From: Zygaena filipendulae
Taxonomy: Eukaryota; Arthropoda; Insecta; Lepidoptera; Zygaenidae
Assembly (NCBI GenBank): GCA_907165275.2
Contig: CAJRBF020000001.1
Span: 992,001-1,056,000 of the forward strand
Length of the DNA: 64,000 nucleotides
Reading direction: 5' to 3'
A program made the position numbers and the translations under genes. Below, piece by piece: positions 12,375 to 24,350 of the stretch. The notes beneath the pieces were generated by a model. The model worked only from the letters and a program-made list of their open reading frames with translations. It made no database searches and was not told the origin of the DNA. The stretch's first letter is position 1; the number at the start of each line of letters is the position of its first letter.

Positions 12375-15300
12375 TTTCAGAAGTGGGATTATTAAGGATT
12401 CAAGCAGCCAAAGCTTTCTCGGAGTCCTGTTAAACGAAACGACGGTCATGGATCACTTCCAGATCCTGGGCGCCATGGCGGCCTAGAGATACGCCTTCTC
12501 CACGGGCCGTGAGAAATAAAGAATCTTCACAACTGGATGATACTGGTAGGATCGCTCCATATTATAGTAACGTCTTGGTTAAACCCGTATTTTTCCCGAA
12601 TTCGATTTTGAGAAATCGGAATTGCCGGTATTACAATGGCTTAATAAAATCTTGATAAGATCGAACATCTAAGGGCAATACATGGTTGGAACGATGATGG
12701 AAAAGTTATTATGTGCAGTCATGTTTGACTGGATTGGCTAAGTTGTGGCACAAGACTTTGCGTTCTATGAATTTACATGGCATAAATAGAAACAAAAGAT
12801 TTTAGAGGCATTCCCTGACAATATCGATTACACGGGTTAATTTAGATACTCGAGATTGCTCGCTAAAACTTGTCTTATTGCTTCCATCAGATATTTTGTA
12901 AAAGGTTTTGGAGGTAGTCCAATAAAAGTATGAAGGTCAGGTGTCGATAGAATTCGTAGTAAATGGGTTTGAAGTCCTGGAGATTTTTTTCTTATAGGAA
13001 TATATCAATGCTTATAAGTCTAAAAATGTGTGATTATGCGCGGGTATTCAATTACAGCATTTCTTCTTTAGTGCGCTTAGTAGCGGAGTATACTCGTGGT
13101 TATTGTGGTAGCGGTAAGTCTTTCTTAATAATTTGTAGTGGAATTACACAATATTTAACTTGATGTTAATTAATGCAGTAGTAACTCTATTTAACCATTG
13201 AGCTTTTGAAGAAAATAGATAGGTAAAGGTACTTTCTGTGAAATTATTCTGTAATCCTCCTGTAATTTAAACAATTTAATTAAACGTTAATATGCATTTG
13301 TATAACACATTAAAAGGTTGCGATTCAAGTGTGGTCTCTAAGTTAGTTTTCAAATTCGAATCTTGTTTAAAACAATAGTCACAGTTTTCTTTTTTGATTA
13401 TATGCCAACATTCATTAATAATACTTAAATAAATACGTATAGAGAACAAAATCAGTTTTAGAGTATTATCATAATTTACCTTCAACGATAAGTAATATTT
13501 TACTGCTAGGTGCCTACTATCCCCCGCGATTCAACCCGCGAAATTCCTTTACATCCGGATAAAATGTACCTACCTTATTGCCTATTTCACTTTTATCCAT
13601 ACCTAACCTATTAAAATATCTGTTTCCTCGCTGATTTCCCAGCGTGAATTTTGATATTTCGGCAGGAATTCTTTGTTTGGAAATGGAAAGTACGTGTCAC
13701 TCCTGTGCTGTGTCAGTATCTTTTATAAAGGAATTTTAAGAATCTGTTCAGTAGTACCAGAGACTACCCACTACATCCAAACTTACAAAGTTTGCAAACT
13801 TATATAACTTTACCTCCGTATATTATCTGATAGGCGCCAATAAGGACATAAGATCCATTTTTGTTTGTTTCCTTGGTTGTTTGTAATGGATAGACTTCTT
13901 TCTTTTCTTCAACTAGAACTTGTCCATAAGGTGTCAAAGCATAGTCAGATTACATACAATTGTTCTAAATAGACTCTGAGACCGATACAATCTCGACAGA
14001 CGAGTCAGGTGGATAGCATAGAAGAATTTATAGTTAATTTTGGGTTTGGTGCGCTTGCGATCTCCCGGTACGTTTCTGATAGTTTGGCGGTTGGGAAGCA
14101 GTCCCTTATTCATACTTTTTTTAAAAATTAATGTACCTATGTGTTGTGTCAAATAAAGTTCTTTCAATGTCAATTTAATCTAGGTACTTGAGGGAAAAAG
14201 AATTTACTCTACCAATTGTGTAAGGAATAACTAGCTGGTTAACTAGTTAAAGCGATTTTGATTATTGGATTTAATTACTAATGGATTAGGTACAAAAATT
14301 AAATACTGGAATATATGGTCATGTACCTGATGTACCTATACTAAAGTAATGGTTAAAAGTGGTTGATAATCTAAGTGATGAATGGTATAAAAGTAATAAA
14401 TGGAATAATTAAATGGATCTCTGGTATTAATGAATAAATTGGACTAAATGAATAAAATATTGGTAAAAATGGAATTACTTGAATAATTGGATAAATTGGA
14501 TAAAAAAAAATATGGTTGAAAATAAAATGGTTATAAATAATGGAATAATAATGAATGGTTATAAATTATGGTTGAAAATAATGGAGATAAAGAGTGTGAA
14601 ATAAATTTATTTATTTATATATATATTTATTTATTGATCACTAGCTGTGCCCCGCGATTTTTCTCGCGTGGATTTCGGAGTTCCCGCAGGAACTAATTTT
14701 TGGAAATAAATGTAGCCAAGTTACTCCTTATAACATCAGCTAGGAAGCTGTGAAGGGTGGATGTTTTATGGGTGTTGTCATAATAACTGTAATTATGTTG
14801 ACGTCAAAGAGTCATATTATGGACCAAATTTGAATAAATGATTTGACTTTGACGATTTGCCAGTGAAAGTCCAGTTAAAATCGATCCAGCCGTTTTAGAG
14901 ATTACCCGGAACAGACAGACATATAAGTAGGTGCCATATTATAATTATACTTATTTTCATATTATGCATTTATTAAAAAGCTGTTAATTTTGAGTTACAA
15001 ACAGACACATAAATTTTATTTATAATTATGTATGTATAGATTATTGTATTTTTATATTTTATTTTGTTATATTATTATATTTTCCAGTCTGGGCGTGAAT
15101 ATATAATATACTATATCTATACATACATATGTAATAATATGTAGTAAGTACCTATAGGTATACCAAGTTTGCTTGGTTGCCATGACACAAGCTTATAGCT
15201 TAGTGTGGGGTCAAGACGCTTATCTGTGTGTTGTGAAGTGGATTATTATTATTATGGGAATTTGGATTTTTGAATTCTTCTCAGCTAGACCGGTATTAAT

Positions 15301-15646
15301 TGGCAACCACGGGCCAAAGCCAAGTGGAGGTTAGTTTAAGTGGAAGTATTAAGAGTTGTGTGGTCATCAGTTTGGAGGAGTTTGCGGACGATTCGACATG
15401 TATTTAGTATTACCGCCTTCTGCATAATAATGTAAGTGTACCTAGGTAATTGGAGGGTAGCGAAGGGTTGGTGCAGTTGACAAGGGATTTCAGATGGTGG
15501 TAGTACAACAGGGATGAAGGTAATATTCTGTAATTTCCACATTTTTTGCTATTTCGTTTTGAGGTCAGTATATTTTGTAAGCTTTCAGATATTGTGCTCT
15601 ACAGCCTGTGGGTTGAATTCCCTAGAACACTGTCAGGTATGTATTT
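12375..15646. other. interior of the 6.4-kb LTR element, no gene
   Basis: About 3.3 kb of AT-rich DNA without a supportable gene. 14640-14950 contains a fragment with the CCCCGCG..TTTCTCGCG and 'acagacagacatata' wording of lepidopteran RTE-type LINE/SINE 3' regions, and 13500-13590 has a weaker version. 14390-14640 is a degenerate run of short TGGATAAA/ATGGAATAA motifs ending in a TTTATTTA/TATATA tract. Confidence 0.45.
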
Positions 15647-16300
15647 TTAATAAGAAATTGGTTCATTCGTCCTCAGTTTAGATTTGCTTGCAAGTTTCTG
15701 ATGAATAATCTTAGCAACCTGGTCGTAGCGGTGTTTATAATCTTTTTGTACTATTGACTTGCAGACACGATGCTGTATCGTTTCTGGGGCACCGTTACAT
15801 TTTCTGCAGCTGTCATTTGATATATTATGGACTTTTAGTATATGCTTTTGGTAGTTTCGTGTTTCGATGACTTGGTCTTGAATGGCAAGCATAAATCCTT
15901 CTGTTTCGGGAAACAGTTCACCCCAAGTAAGCCAGGCATTGGATGCTTCTTTATCGACGTTAGACTTGCACAAATTTTGCCGGTGTTGTCTATGCATACC
16001 CTTTTGAGTCCACTCTTGTATTTTTAGTTGTCGATCTGTTATTGTTTAGATTGATTGAAGCCCAAGTACTTGTCTCTTTTTCATTAAGCGAAGGTATCTG
16101 TTGGCCAGTCTGCATCTGAAAGGTAATATGACCCGACGTTTTTCCTTTGAAAAAGTTTCCGTAAGATCAGCCAAATAACATAGGTCTTTCGTGGTGGCGT
16201 ACAATTTAATATCATCCATGTAGAGCAAATGGTTAAACTTTTCATCAGCTTGTTCATTACTTCCTGCAGCATAGTATTTTGAGAGATTTCCCATTTTCGT
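15641..16300 (-). pseudogene. non-LTR reverse transcriptase fragment
   Basis: 16294-16046 on the minus strand encodes HLLYMDDIKLYA, the RT catalytic box with both Asp present. 15997-15647 encodes a C-terminal segment with Cys/His spacing CRKCNGAPETIQH, the zinc-knuckle-like tail of some non-LTR elements. The two lie in different frames with sequence lost between them, and the N-terminal two-thirds of the protein is absent. The clade is uncertain; R4-like is a guess. It is a passenger inside the 6.4-kb LTR element. Confidence 0.6.
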
Positions 16301-16737
16301 TGAATTTAAAATAGGATAGAATACTCTTTATTGTATACAAGAATAATTTTAGTGTGGTAACAAAATAAAAAATTATAAATAAAGGCATACAAAAGGCTAT
16401 CTTATCGCTTTACTAGCGATCTTTTCCAGACAACCTTTGGGTGGACAGGACAAAAACAGTAAATTTATATGTTGATTTGGTTTATTATATGTATAGGTGA
16501 AACGAATCATAAAATAATATAGAAGAGACACATGGAAAAGACATACACAAAAAATGGATATACATAGATACACGCATAGATATAAAATATACACATAGAA
16601 AATAGATACGTACAATATTTATGGGTTAAATACTAATTTTATAAATGCGTTTAAACACAGATGCATACTATAAATAATAAGGTTACACTACAGCGAGTCA
16701 CGATCCATGAGTGAGGTAGAAAGTCTTCACCAGGCTC

Positions 16738-17160
16738 TTAAAGGTGGGTAGTGATTTGACCTATTCGCACCTCTACAGGTAGCGGATTCCACAAGCGGAC
16801 TGCTTGTACAGAGAAGGAATAATCATAAAAGTTGGTTCTAGGGGCAGGAATCATAAGAAGTAAGTTCTGGGATGATCGAACAGGCAGGTTATGGGAAGAA
16901 GATTGAAATACGAAGAGGTCTTTTAGGTAGTTGGGGGAAGGTGGATTGAACAGTATGCTATATAGAAGGAAGAGGACATGCGCATTCCGGCGAAGGCAAA
17001 TCGGAAGCCACTTGAGCTTGGTACGAAATTCGGAGACATGGTCATATTTGCGTAGACCAAATATGAACCGGATGCATAGATTCTGGAGGCGCTCAAGTTT
17101 ATTTAGCTGCTCCTCGCTAATGTCAGTAAAGCAGGTATCGGCATAGTCGATCATTGGTAA
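16738..17160 (-). pseudogene. C-terminal fragment of a jockey/CR1-type LINE RT
   Basis: 138 residues open on the minus strand. The sequence carries the usual ending of jockey and CR1-like ORF2 proteins: an IDYADTCF start, the LERLQNLCIRFIFGLRKYDH stretch, LKWLPICLRRN, and a terminal AVRLWNPLPVEVR. The catalytic RT core is missing. This is a second unrelated LINE scrap inside the LTR element, in the same orientation as the one at 15641-16300. Confidence 0.7.
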
Positions 17161-17486
17161 AAGGAGTGATTGTGCTAACGCAACTTTAGTAGCAGTTGGA
17201 ACTTGGAAGAAAATTACGTAATCGTCTAAGTGAGTCCGCAGATAAAATATTTGATAAATGGTTCAATGCTAAACATTATTATTAATATTATTGGTTATTA
17301 AGGAATAAAATAAAATCTTATTATAGATAATGGATAGAAGTTAAGTGGAAGTTGGTGGAACTTAGTAACATGGATTGGATAAAAAAAGAATCATGGTTTG
17401 AATTTGTGTTACATTTAGATAAAGTGAAATTATTTTTACAAAACCTTTTTACTTTGCAGGGTCGCAAAGATGTCAGGATGGGCGAG

Positions 17487-18114
17487 TGTGAATAGTGATT
17501 TAGGTATTCTGTACTAATATATTAAAATTGATTAATATTATTATGATTCTTATGCTATGTATTGTGATTCTTAATTTAAATAATTATACCAATGTTTATT
17601 AAAGTGATTTAAATTGCATTTCCATGGCTAATTCATATTTAATAACTGGCAACATTGTGAATTCATAGACTGTAGAGTAAATAAAATGTTATTTGAGATA
17701 GCGGGAAAAACGCGCGGGAGAACATGTTTACATAATGGCAGCAACAAAGGATCGAGTCAGTAGTGCTGGTGATTTCCTAGATGGAAGACATCATAACATC
17801 GAAAGTTAAGTATTGGTAGACAGTTTTGGCTCTATTTAATGCTTGTAATAATAATTGTGATTAATGTATTGTTCTCATAGGATATACTGTTCAAGCTTAA
17901 CTTTAGCTTCAGAGATTTGATTACTTTATGCGTAACATGTTTTGAGATTCCTATTGCTTATCTATACTGGCTTTGATTTTTATATAATTTGATACAAATT
18001 ATATCAAAGAGTTTTTATTATAATTGGTAATACAGACACAAAGGAATATAGTTTTGTTAAAATCAGGCTTTGTTTTATTTACTAGGTATCCTTGCTAATG
18101 CTAATAATTTAACA
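17487..18114 (+). repeat. right LTR of the 6.4-kb LTR element
   Basis: 628 bp matching 11747-12374 with no difference seen; followed by the target duplicate GTAG and then the continuation of unit A. Confidence 0.85.
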
Positions 18115-18651
18115 GTAGGTTCATTTGACATTTTCCGATTTTTAACTATTACTGTAACATAAAGTAAAAACAAAACTCTCAGGTTACATGACGTAAAACA
18201 GACTTAAAAAGAATTCCAATGCTGAGTGTGCATATGCAATGCTAGTTCAGGAGCTGTTACTTATTATAACATGCGATAGTTAATTCACTAGCTTTTGTCC
18301 GCGGCTTCACTCGCGATCATGTAGATTTTCTTTAGTCAATTTCCTATCCTTCGCAAACAGTTACTTTTTTGGATGAAAGATATTATAATTATGTTCTTTT
18401 CAATGTTCAACGTGTATGCGAAATTTCATGATTGTTATCGGTTGAGTACTTAGCCAAGGCTTTGAAAATTTTATTGTTGTAATTTTTAAAATAACAATAA
18501 GAAAAAAGTTGTATCTTATTTATCAACTAAGTAGATTAAGTTCTAGGTTCATTAGCAAGCTAATTAGGTCTAAGTAATTCAACAATAATAACGCAAATTA
18601 CGTTATTAACATATGTTTAGCTGCTGTACTATTAAAATAACAATATGATAT
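18115..18651. repeat. unit A, right part, and AT-rich flank
   Basis: 18115-18310 matches 32195-32365 of unit B, including CTCAGGTTACATGACGTAAA and the junction TAATTCACTAGCTTTTGTCC. From about 18290 the wording 'gtccgcggcttcactcgcg' is a common lepidopteran LINE/SINE tail. The rest is AT-rich with nothing recognisable, and holds the target site GATAT at 18647-18651. Confidence 0.55.
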
Positions 18652-18944
18652 TGTTTACGCACAAGATTGGAATTTCATAAATAATGAAACTCAAGTAATT
18701 TAGTATAAGTTTTTAATGCGGTAACTAATGTAGTATGAAATTTAGACTTGGAACAAAGAAAGGTCGTGTCCTTTCGCTGGACGAATGCAACCGAAGTGAA
18801 TAAATTTTTACTATAGACGCAACGGTCAATTTATATTTTGGATAAATCTCGATGGTAGGTAGGTGCCTCGTTGATATTACTGGTTGCTATTCTTCTGCTT
18901 AAGGCGCTTTAACATAAACTCCCCCCCTTGAAAAACCTGGGCTT

Positions 18945-19653
18945 TCAACTCTGAAGTTCCTCCGCAGTAGGCAGATTACACAGCCGCACCAGCGGACGAC
19001 GAACGCAGCCTCTCGTGGTTTTCACGTCCGCCACTCTGGTGATCCCATCTGAGCCCGGATAGAGGCGCTCAACTCGTCCGAGACGCCAGCTCACTGGGGG
19101 AACGTGATGCTCTTGTAACAGCACCATGTCCCCCACGTGCAATTTGGTTTTATCCTGTCTCCATTTAATGCGCTGCTGCAGCTCTGATATATATTCTCTT
19201 TGCCACCTGTTCCAGAAGTGCTGTCGTAATTGCTCCAGGCGGGCGTAGCGTTGTAGAGTTCCTTCTTTGCGATCTTCCAGAGCGGGTGCCGGTAGAGCGT
19301 TCAGCGGTCTCCCGATCAAGAAGTGCCCTGGGGATAAAGTAAGGAAGTCATTGGGAGAGGAGGACATTGGGCATAAGGGGCGACTATTTAAAATGGCCTC
19401 CACTTGTGCAAAAAGAGTAGATATCTCTTCAAATGTGAGATGTACGTTGCCAACGACTTTCGCGAATTTAACCCCGGCTTCCCATATTTCCCCCGAAGTG
19501 AGGAGCGTGCGCAGGGATGAAGTTGAATTTCGTGACCTCCTGAGCCGTAAACGCAGATAGAGGTTCCGTATTGCTCTTTAGAAAACTACGTAAATCTTTT
19601 GTAGCTGCCTTTATTCGTACGTATTTGAAACGTAAACAAACAAACGCACACAT
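18945..19653 (-). pseudogene. C-terminal part of a BEL/Pao integrase
   Basis: 19653-19468 encodes the integrase core around FNFIPAHAPHFGG, and 19403-18945 encodes ILNSRPLCPMSSSPNDFLTL.. through LHVGDMVLLQEHHVPPVSWR, the typical BEL/Pao integrase C-terminus, ending at a stop just before the purine tract. The two pieces are in different frames, so there is a frameshift around 19410-19470. The N-terminal integrase, RT and gag are missing. Belongs to the 18652-22586 element. Confidence 0.8.
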
Positions 19654-19839
19654 GTAAAATTTTATTAATTTTGCATCCCGACCCTTATGGCATTCCTTAT
19701 GATGCCCTTGATGAAGGCGAATGGGACAAAATCAGTATTTAGAAAGCAATGAATATTTTATTTTGGAGACTTTTCGATATAAGTTTTTACAGTTAAATAT
19801 ACCGCAATCGTAAATTTTGTGATTCTATGTACATAAGTA

Positions 19840-20215
19840 CTGACCGTTTGACTGACTTTAGCTGACAGTTGCCCACGACTCAGTACCTAGTAAATTAAAT
19901 CAATTTAATTTTACCTGAAATTTTGTGATTTCTATTACTTGAAGACTTTATATAGGTACCTAAATACTGACCGTTTGACTGACTTTAGTTGACAGTTGCC
20001 CACGACTCAGTGCCTAGTAAGTTCAGTCGATTTAGATGTTGATTGTATACAAACACTGACCGTTTGACTGACTAGCTGACAGTTGCCCACGACTCAGTGA
20101 TTGTATATAAATATTGACCGTATGACTGACTAGCTGACAGTTGCCCACGACTCAGTGACTGTATACAAACACTGACCGTATGACTGACTAGCTGACAGTT
20201 GCTCACGACTTTTTT
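19840..20215 (+). repeat. minisatellite with CTGACCGT..CCCACGACTCAGT units
   Basis: Five copies of a unit that begins ACTGACCGTTTGACTGACT, continues AGCTGACAGTTGCCCACGA and ends CTCAGTG, starting near 19840, 19968, 20055, 20115 and 20170. Spacing falls from about 130 to about 55 bp as spacer sequence is lost. The array ends in a T-run at about 20211-20230. Confidence 0.8.
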
Positions 20216-20289
20216 TTTTTTTTTTTTTTTATTTACTCAGAAAAAAGTACTTAGTGATTGTATATATTTTGATAAATTAAGATAGCTTT

Positions 20290-20634
20290 GTTTTGATAAT
20301 TGTTGTTGTGTGAAGAACGTGGTGTGAATTGCGATTTAGAATTGAATGAGAATGAAAATCTAGATGAAGTATTTTGTAATATTGGATTTTGTATTGTTGG
20401 CAGCTTGATACCGGAATCATGAAATGGTTTTCGTTTGTCGTATATCGTCGGTACTGCTATTTGTTTTGATAATTATTGTTGTGTGAAGAACGTGGCGTGA
20501 ATTGCGATTTAGAATTAAATGAGGATGAAACTCTAGATGAAGTATTATGTAATATTGGATTTTGTATTGTTGGCAGCTTGATACCGGAATCATGAAATGG
20601 TTTTTGTTTGTCGTATTTCGTCGGTACTGCTATT
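20290..20634 (+). repeat. tandem duplication, period about 172 bp
   Basis: Two neighbouring copies starting at TTTGTTTTGATAATTGTTG (about 20290) and its counterpart (about 20462), each ending at the phrase CGTCGGTACTGCTAT. They differ by a few substitutions. Function unknown; inside the BEL derivative. Confidence 0.75.
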
Positions 20635-20639
20635 ATTTA

Positions 20640-21835
20640 TTTTATTTATTATATTGTATTACGTTGATCGTATTCTTTTTCATGTTTTTAGCTACGACGA
20701 CCCATTGAATAAAATCTTCTTCAATGCTGTCTCCCTTTCGTCAGCTACGACTATCATATTTTGAGCATTTGTACCTCGATCTATGTTTGTAGGTCGTCGA
20801 ACCTTGCCGACAAGCCTTCGAACCGCCCCTTGATTGAACTACGTTTAGCGAATAGATCTTTCAAGGGTGCCTTCGGAGGTAGATACATCTAATCTATCGC
20901 CATCCGTCGACATGGTCAACTGTATAAACGTAACTAATGAATTTAAGGGTAGATATAAAATTATGCAAATTAAAATTTTATTTTTAATGTAGGTAGCGAT
21001 AAATCGATGTCCCTTTCAACAAAATTCGACTTCTTAGGAGTAAATAAATAAATAAAAGTTTGCCTGACGCTCCTCGCTTCGTTGACTTGCCGTGGAGCCA
21101 GGGGTGCGCTGCGCGACACGCATTGTCGTCTGGCGGAAACACACTTCTTACAGGAGTGGGACCTTGGCCTGAAATTTATCGGCAAATACTGATTAAATTT
21201 TGAAAAAAATAGCTAAATAAATCACTAATATACGCTAGAGGAATACAAAACAGATTATTAACTTAGTTAGGTACAGAAGAAAAATTATAATAATTGAATT
21301 TTAACAGTTTTGCCTACCCCTAGAGAAGTGCGAGTCGTGAACATACGACACATCTTGTTAATTTTGTTTTTATTTAGCAATTGTAAAAAGATAGAATTTA
21401 AGCAAAATGATGTATGTAGAATATAGCGGGTATGCAGATACCTTTAGAAAATACCTAATTATTGAAATTTGTAAAATATTTAATTGTGGAAATATAGCAC
21501 AAGTGAATAAGTAGCTCAATTTAAATAGTCAGTTTAGTGCAATGAATTTTAGTAATGCTGGATAATAGGTTATAGGTTTTTTGAAAATTGAGAAATTTGG
21601 ATAATGTGTGTAGGTAGGAAGCAAAGACAGGGCACTTAGCTTGTTAAAAAGACGCCGGCAGCTTTGCACCAGCACGATATTTTAGATGTCTCGTTGACCA
21701 GCCCAGCACGTCGATCGTCTTCATGGCAACAATTGGCTCCAATCTCGTCTTTCTAATTTTGATTTATTTCGACAGTGTAATCTTCTTTTCCGAAAATTTA
21801 TAGACTGCAGTTTTTATTTCAAATTTTGTCCTGTC
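20640..21835. other. interior of the BEL derivative, no gene
   Basis: About 1.2 kb with no recognised domain, tRNA or clear repeat. One open frame of 71 codons on the minus strand (21185-20970) has no recognisable motif. Confidence 0.4.
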
Positions 21836-22300
21836 AGAGCGTTTTTACATTATCCGATCCGATATCGGTGTCGGACGACGATAGCCGACATCCGATAGCC
21901 GACACCATGTGCTATTTTCACATATTTCCGACAAAATCGTTCCGATACGGCCATTTGCTCCATAGCTTAGTGCGGGCAGGTCATCATGGCAGACTATAAC
22001 AGAAAACTTTATTTGCTGTATCTGACAACTAAACTAGTAAAGAAGCTCAAAATGGCCGCCGCGCATCAGGCTCTACGCACACAGAGACAATTTAGATACA
22101 CGTACAGCACACATACAAACATTATCGTCCGACGGCTCACGGGCGTCCGATGATGCCGCCAGCGTATCGGTGTCGGCTCCGATATCCGATATCGGGCCGG
22201 ACAATATGAAAGACAGGTACATATTTCATACATTTTGCTTGCCCCGATATCGTGTCGGCGTCCGACACCGATATCGGATCGGATAGTGTGAAAACGCTCT
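21836..22300. mobile_element. MITE with about 40-bp terminal inverted repeats
   Basis: The left end starts AGAGCGTTTTTACATTATCC, continues GATCCGATATCGGTGTCGG, and the right end is its reverse complement with few differences. The ends also contain the internal palindrome CCGATATCGG. No transposase inside. The right end abuts the BEL primer-binding site directly. Target duplication not clear, so the superfamily is open. Confidence 0.8.
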
Positions 22301-22586
22301 CACGGTCGCCAATTTTCTTGTTTACGCACAAGATTGGAATTTCATAAATACCTAATGAAACTCAAGTAATTTAGTATAAGTTTTTAATGCGGTAACTAAT
22401 GTAGTATGAAATTTAGACTTGGAACAAAGAAAGGTCGTGTCCTTTCGCTGGACGAATGCAACCGAAGTGAATAAATTTTTACTATAGACGCAACGGTCAA
22501 TTTATATTTTGGATAAATCTCGATGGTAGGTAGGTGCCTCGTTGATATTACTGGTTGCTATTCTTCTGCTTAACGGCGCTTTAACA

Positions 22587-22934
22587 GATATATATTTGGG
22601 TAAAACTAGGAACGTTTTGTATGACACACAACATTCTGGTAGTTTTGTTCTTATAGTGAAGACCTTTTCATATTATTTAATTAATGACGAAAAGTGTTAA
22701 TTTGTGGTATTTAAATTCTTTTTAAACGTAGAATTAAAAATGTGAAGTGTTTAAATGGAGCAGAGCAACAAAACGTGAGTTAATTTATTATTGTCACAGT
22801 TTTTCCATTCCAAAATTTTTTTATGTTTAAAACATTTGAAATCAGCGGTTTATAATTTCTTTCATTATCAGCACATTCATTATTTTTTTAATAAGTTTCT
22901 GCATTCGTTATTTACTTTTACTTCAATTTTTTTT
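22587..22934. other. flank of the BEL derivative, no gene established
   Basis: AT-rich. At 22755 a start codon opens a seven-codon stretch (MEQSNKT) that runs straight into a good donor, AAAACGTGAGTT, in phase 2. It could be a first coding exon, but no partner exon was found downstream. Confidence 0.3.
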
Positions 22935-23105
22935 GGCATTCGGTGAGAGAATCTTACCACGGGTCTCTCAGAAGTTACTTACCATGGGGCTTCAGCCGAA
23001 CGTGTTTAGGTAGGACATTCGGTGAGAGAATCTTACCATGGGTCTCTCAGAAGTTACTTACCACGGGGCTTTAGCCGGATGTGTTAGCTAACCATTTTTG
23101 TATTA
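22935..23105 (+). repeat. satellite, two monomers
   Basis: Two copies of the about 82-bp monomer whose core reads GGTGAGAGAATCTTACCA, then CGGGTCTCTCAGAAGTTACT, then the GGGGCTTCAGCCG phrase. Same family as 27190-27320 (inverted), 34771-34879 and 47739-49490. Confidence 0.85.
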
Positions 23106-23300
23106 AAATATGAACGCTGGTAATTGAAAGAAAATATGAACGGCCGATTCTGTATTTATCCGTTCTCTGATCACATGATTATAGTGTCATTCGTAGTGTA
23201 TTATTGGGCATTCTGCAACCCAGAGTGAGCGCAGCGAACGGTCGGTAGCGAAGCGGACGACTGGGGGGCCAGAATGCCCAATAATACACTACTGACCAGC
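23106..23300 (+). repeat. satellite-flank block ending in a hairpin
   Basis: Follows the satellite at GTGTTAGCTAAC. 23196-23293 is an imperfect palindrome: GTGTATTATTGGGCATTCTG at the left and CAGAATGCCCAATAATACAC at the right, with GC-rich DNA between. The same block occurs inverted at 25708-25805 and, without the right arm, at 49600-49640 and inverted near 27060. Confidence 0.75.
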
Positions 23301-24350
23301 AACGAAACACTTATAAAAAACAACCAAATAGCTTAAAAAACGAAATTTATAACTCAGTTACTATGCGAATTTTCAAAGTCGATGAAATACCAAAAATTAC
23401 CAAAATTTTAAAAAATAAATATGCGGAAATAACTTTAGGGGTTGGGGACAGACAAAACACAGCGAAAACCAGTTCGAAAACGCCAAAACAGCGACGTAGT
23501 TTGTTATTATATTGATATTAATATCGTATGTCGCGTCAAACACACGTTTACTTAGGTAACCTCGGGTGCGCGGAGGGGGTAGGTATCGGCGATGACGTAA
23601 TAAAAATTTGGCGTTTTTTCGCTTCTCCGCGGTCGGAATCGGGCGCGGAGGGTGTCGATCGACGCGGGGGATGTTATTAAGGTCCAACGGCAGCTCTCAT
23701 AGTCCTAGTAAGCTGAACTAGTGCCTTGGCGTCAGGTGGCAACCGGCCGTAAAAAAAAATTATATAGCCATTATATTTTCCTTGTCCTTAAACATGAAAC
23801 CGTGCGAAATGGAAATTGAGGACAAGGAAGGCCGACCCCAAATAAATGGGACAAGGTCTAGCCAGAAGAAGAAGAAGTTAATAGGCGTTGATTTTTATTT
23901 TCCATGTTTTAACCTCAGACGAAATAAAAACTCAAGACGGAGCGCTTTGAACAAAGAAGTGAAGCCGTAAAACTACGCCTCGGCGTGTACATGCACAGTT
24001 ACACGCACACACATATAACGAAACTACGCCTTACCTTGTCAGTCAAGCTATTCCGACGCGCGGAGTGTCACGCTGTAATAATTTCTATTTTTTTAAGAAA
24101 AAATCCGGAAATTTGTAGTCAGAGGGTGTAAAAACCAATCTTAGAAAATTAAAAAGCAGGATAGAACCACATTTTTAATAAAATATCAATTATTTATTTT
24201 ATTAATTTATGACAACTTGGAACACAAAACCTCCACAACTTTCATAAGTGTTGCTACTAGGGAGCGTCACAATAGTCCCCGTTTTTTGGGTAAGTTAATG
24301 TGACCTGGAACGTAATGTAACACGTTCATTTACCTATTTCGATTTTAACT
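23301..24350. other. no gene recognised
   Basis: 23570-23680 is GC-rich within AT-rich DNA. 23830-23885 ends in AGAAGAAGAAG, a simple tail typical of non-LTR insertions. 23905-23968 has its reverse complement at about 25583-25645, so these form inverted repeats around 1.7 kb. Confidence 0.4.

Larger units (their letters stand above)
11743..18118 (+). mobile_element. LTR element without own genes (LARD-like), target duplication GTAG
   Basis: Two 628-bp direct repeats, 11747-12374 and 17487-18114, start with TG, end with CA and look identical when read side by side. They are bracketed by GTAG at 11743-11746 and 18115-18118. The interior, 12375-17486, has no gag, protease, RT or integrase of its own, only pieces of other elements. 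AGGATGGGCGAG just left of the right LTR may be the polypurine tract, giving plus orientation; no clear primer site follows the left LTR. It interrupts unit A, and unit B supplies the empty-site version. Identical LTRs point to recent insertion, so the enzymes must have come from another element. Confidence 0.85.
18652..22586 (-). mobile_element. BEL/Pao deletion derivative, target duplication GATAT
   Basis: LTRs at 18652-18914 (263 bp) and 22319-22586 (268 bp) start TG and end CA, differ by two small indels only, and are flanked by GATAT at 18647-18651 and 22587-22591. The element is minus-strand: a purine tract AAGGGGGGGAG lies inside the left LTR, and the right LTR is followed inward by a primer site TGGCGACCGTG (complement of 22301-22311). 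Only the integrase end of the polyprotein remains. The interior is otherwise tandem repeats and a MITE, so it could move only with help. Confidence 0.85.
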
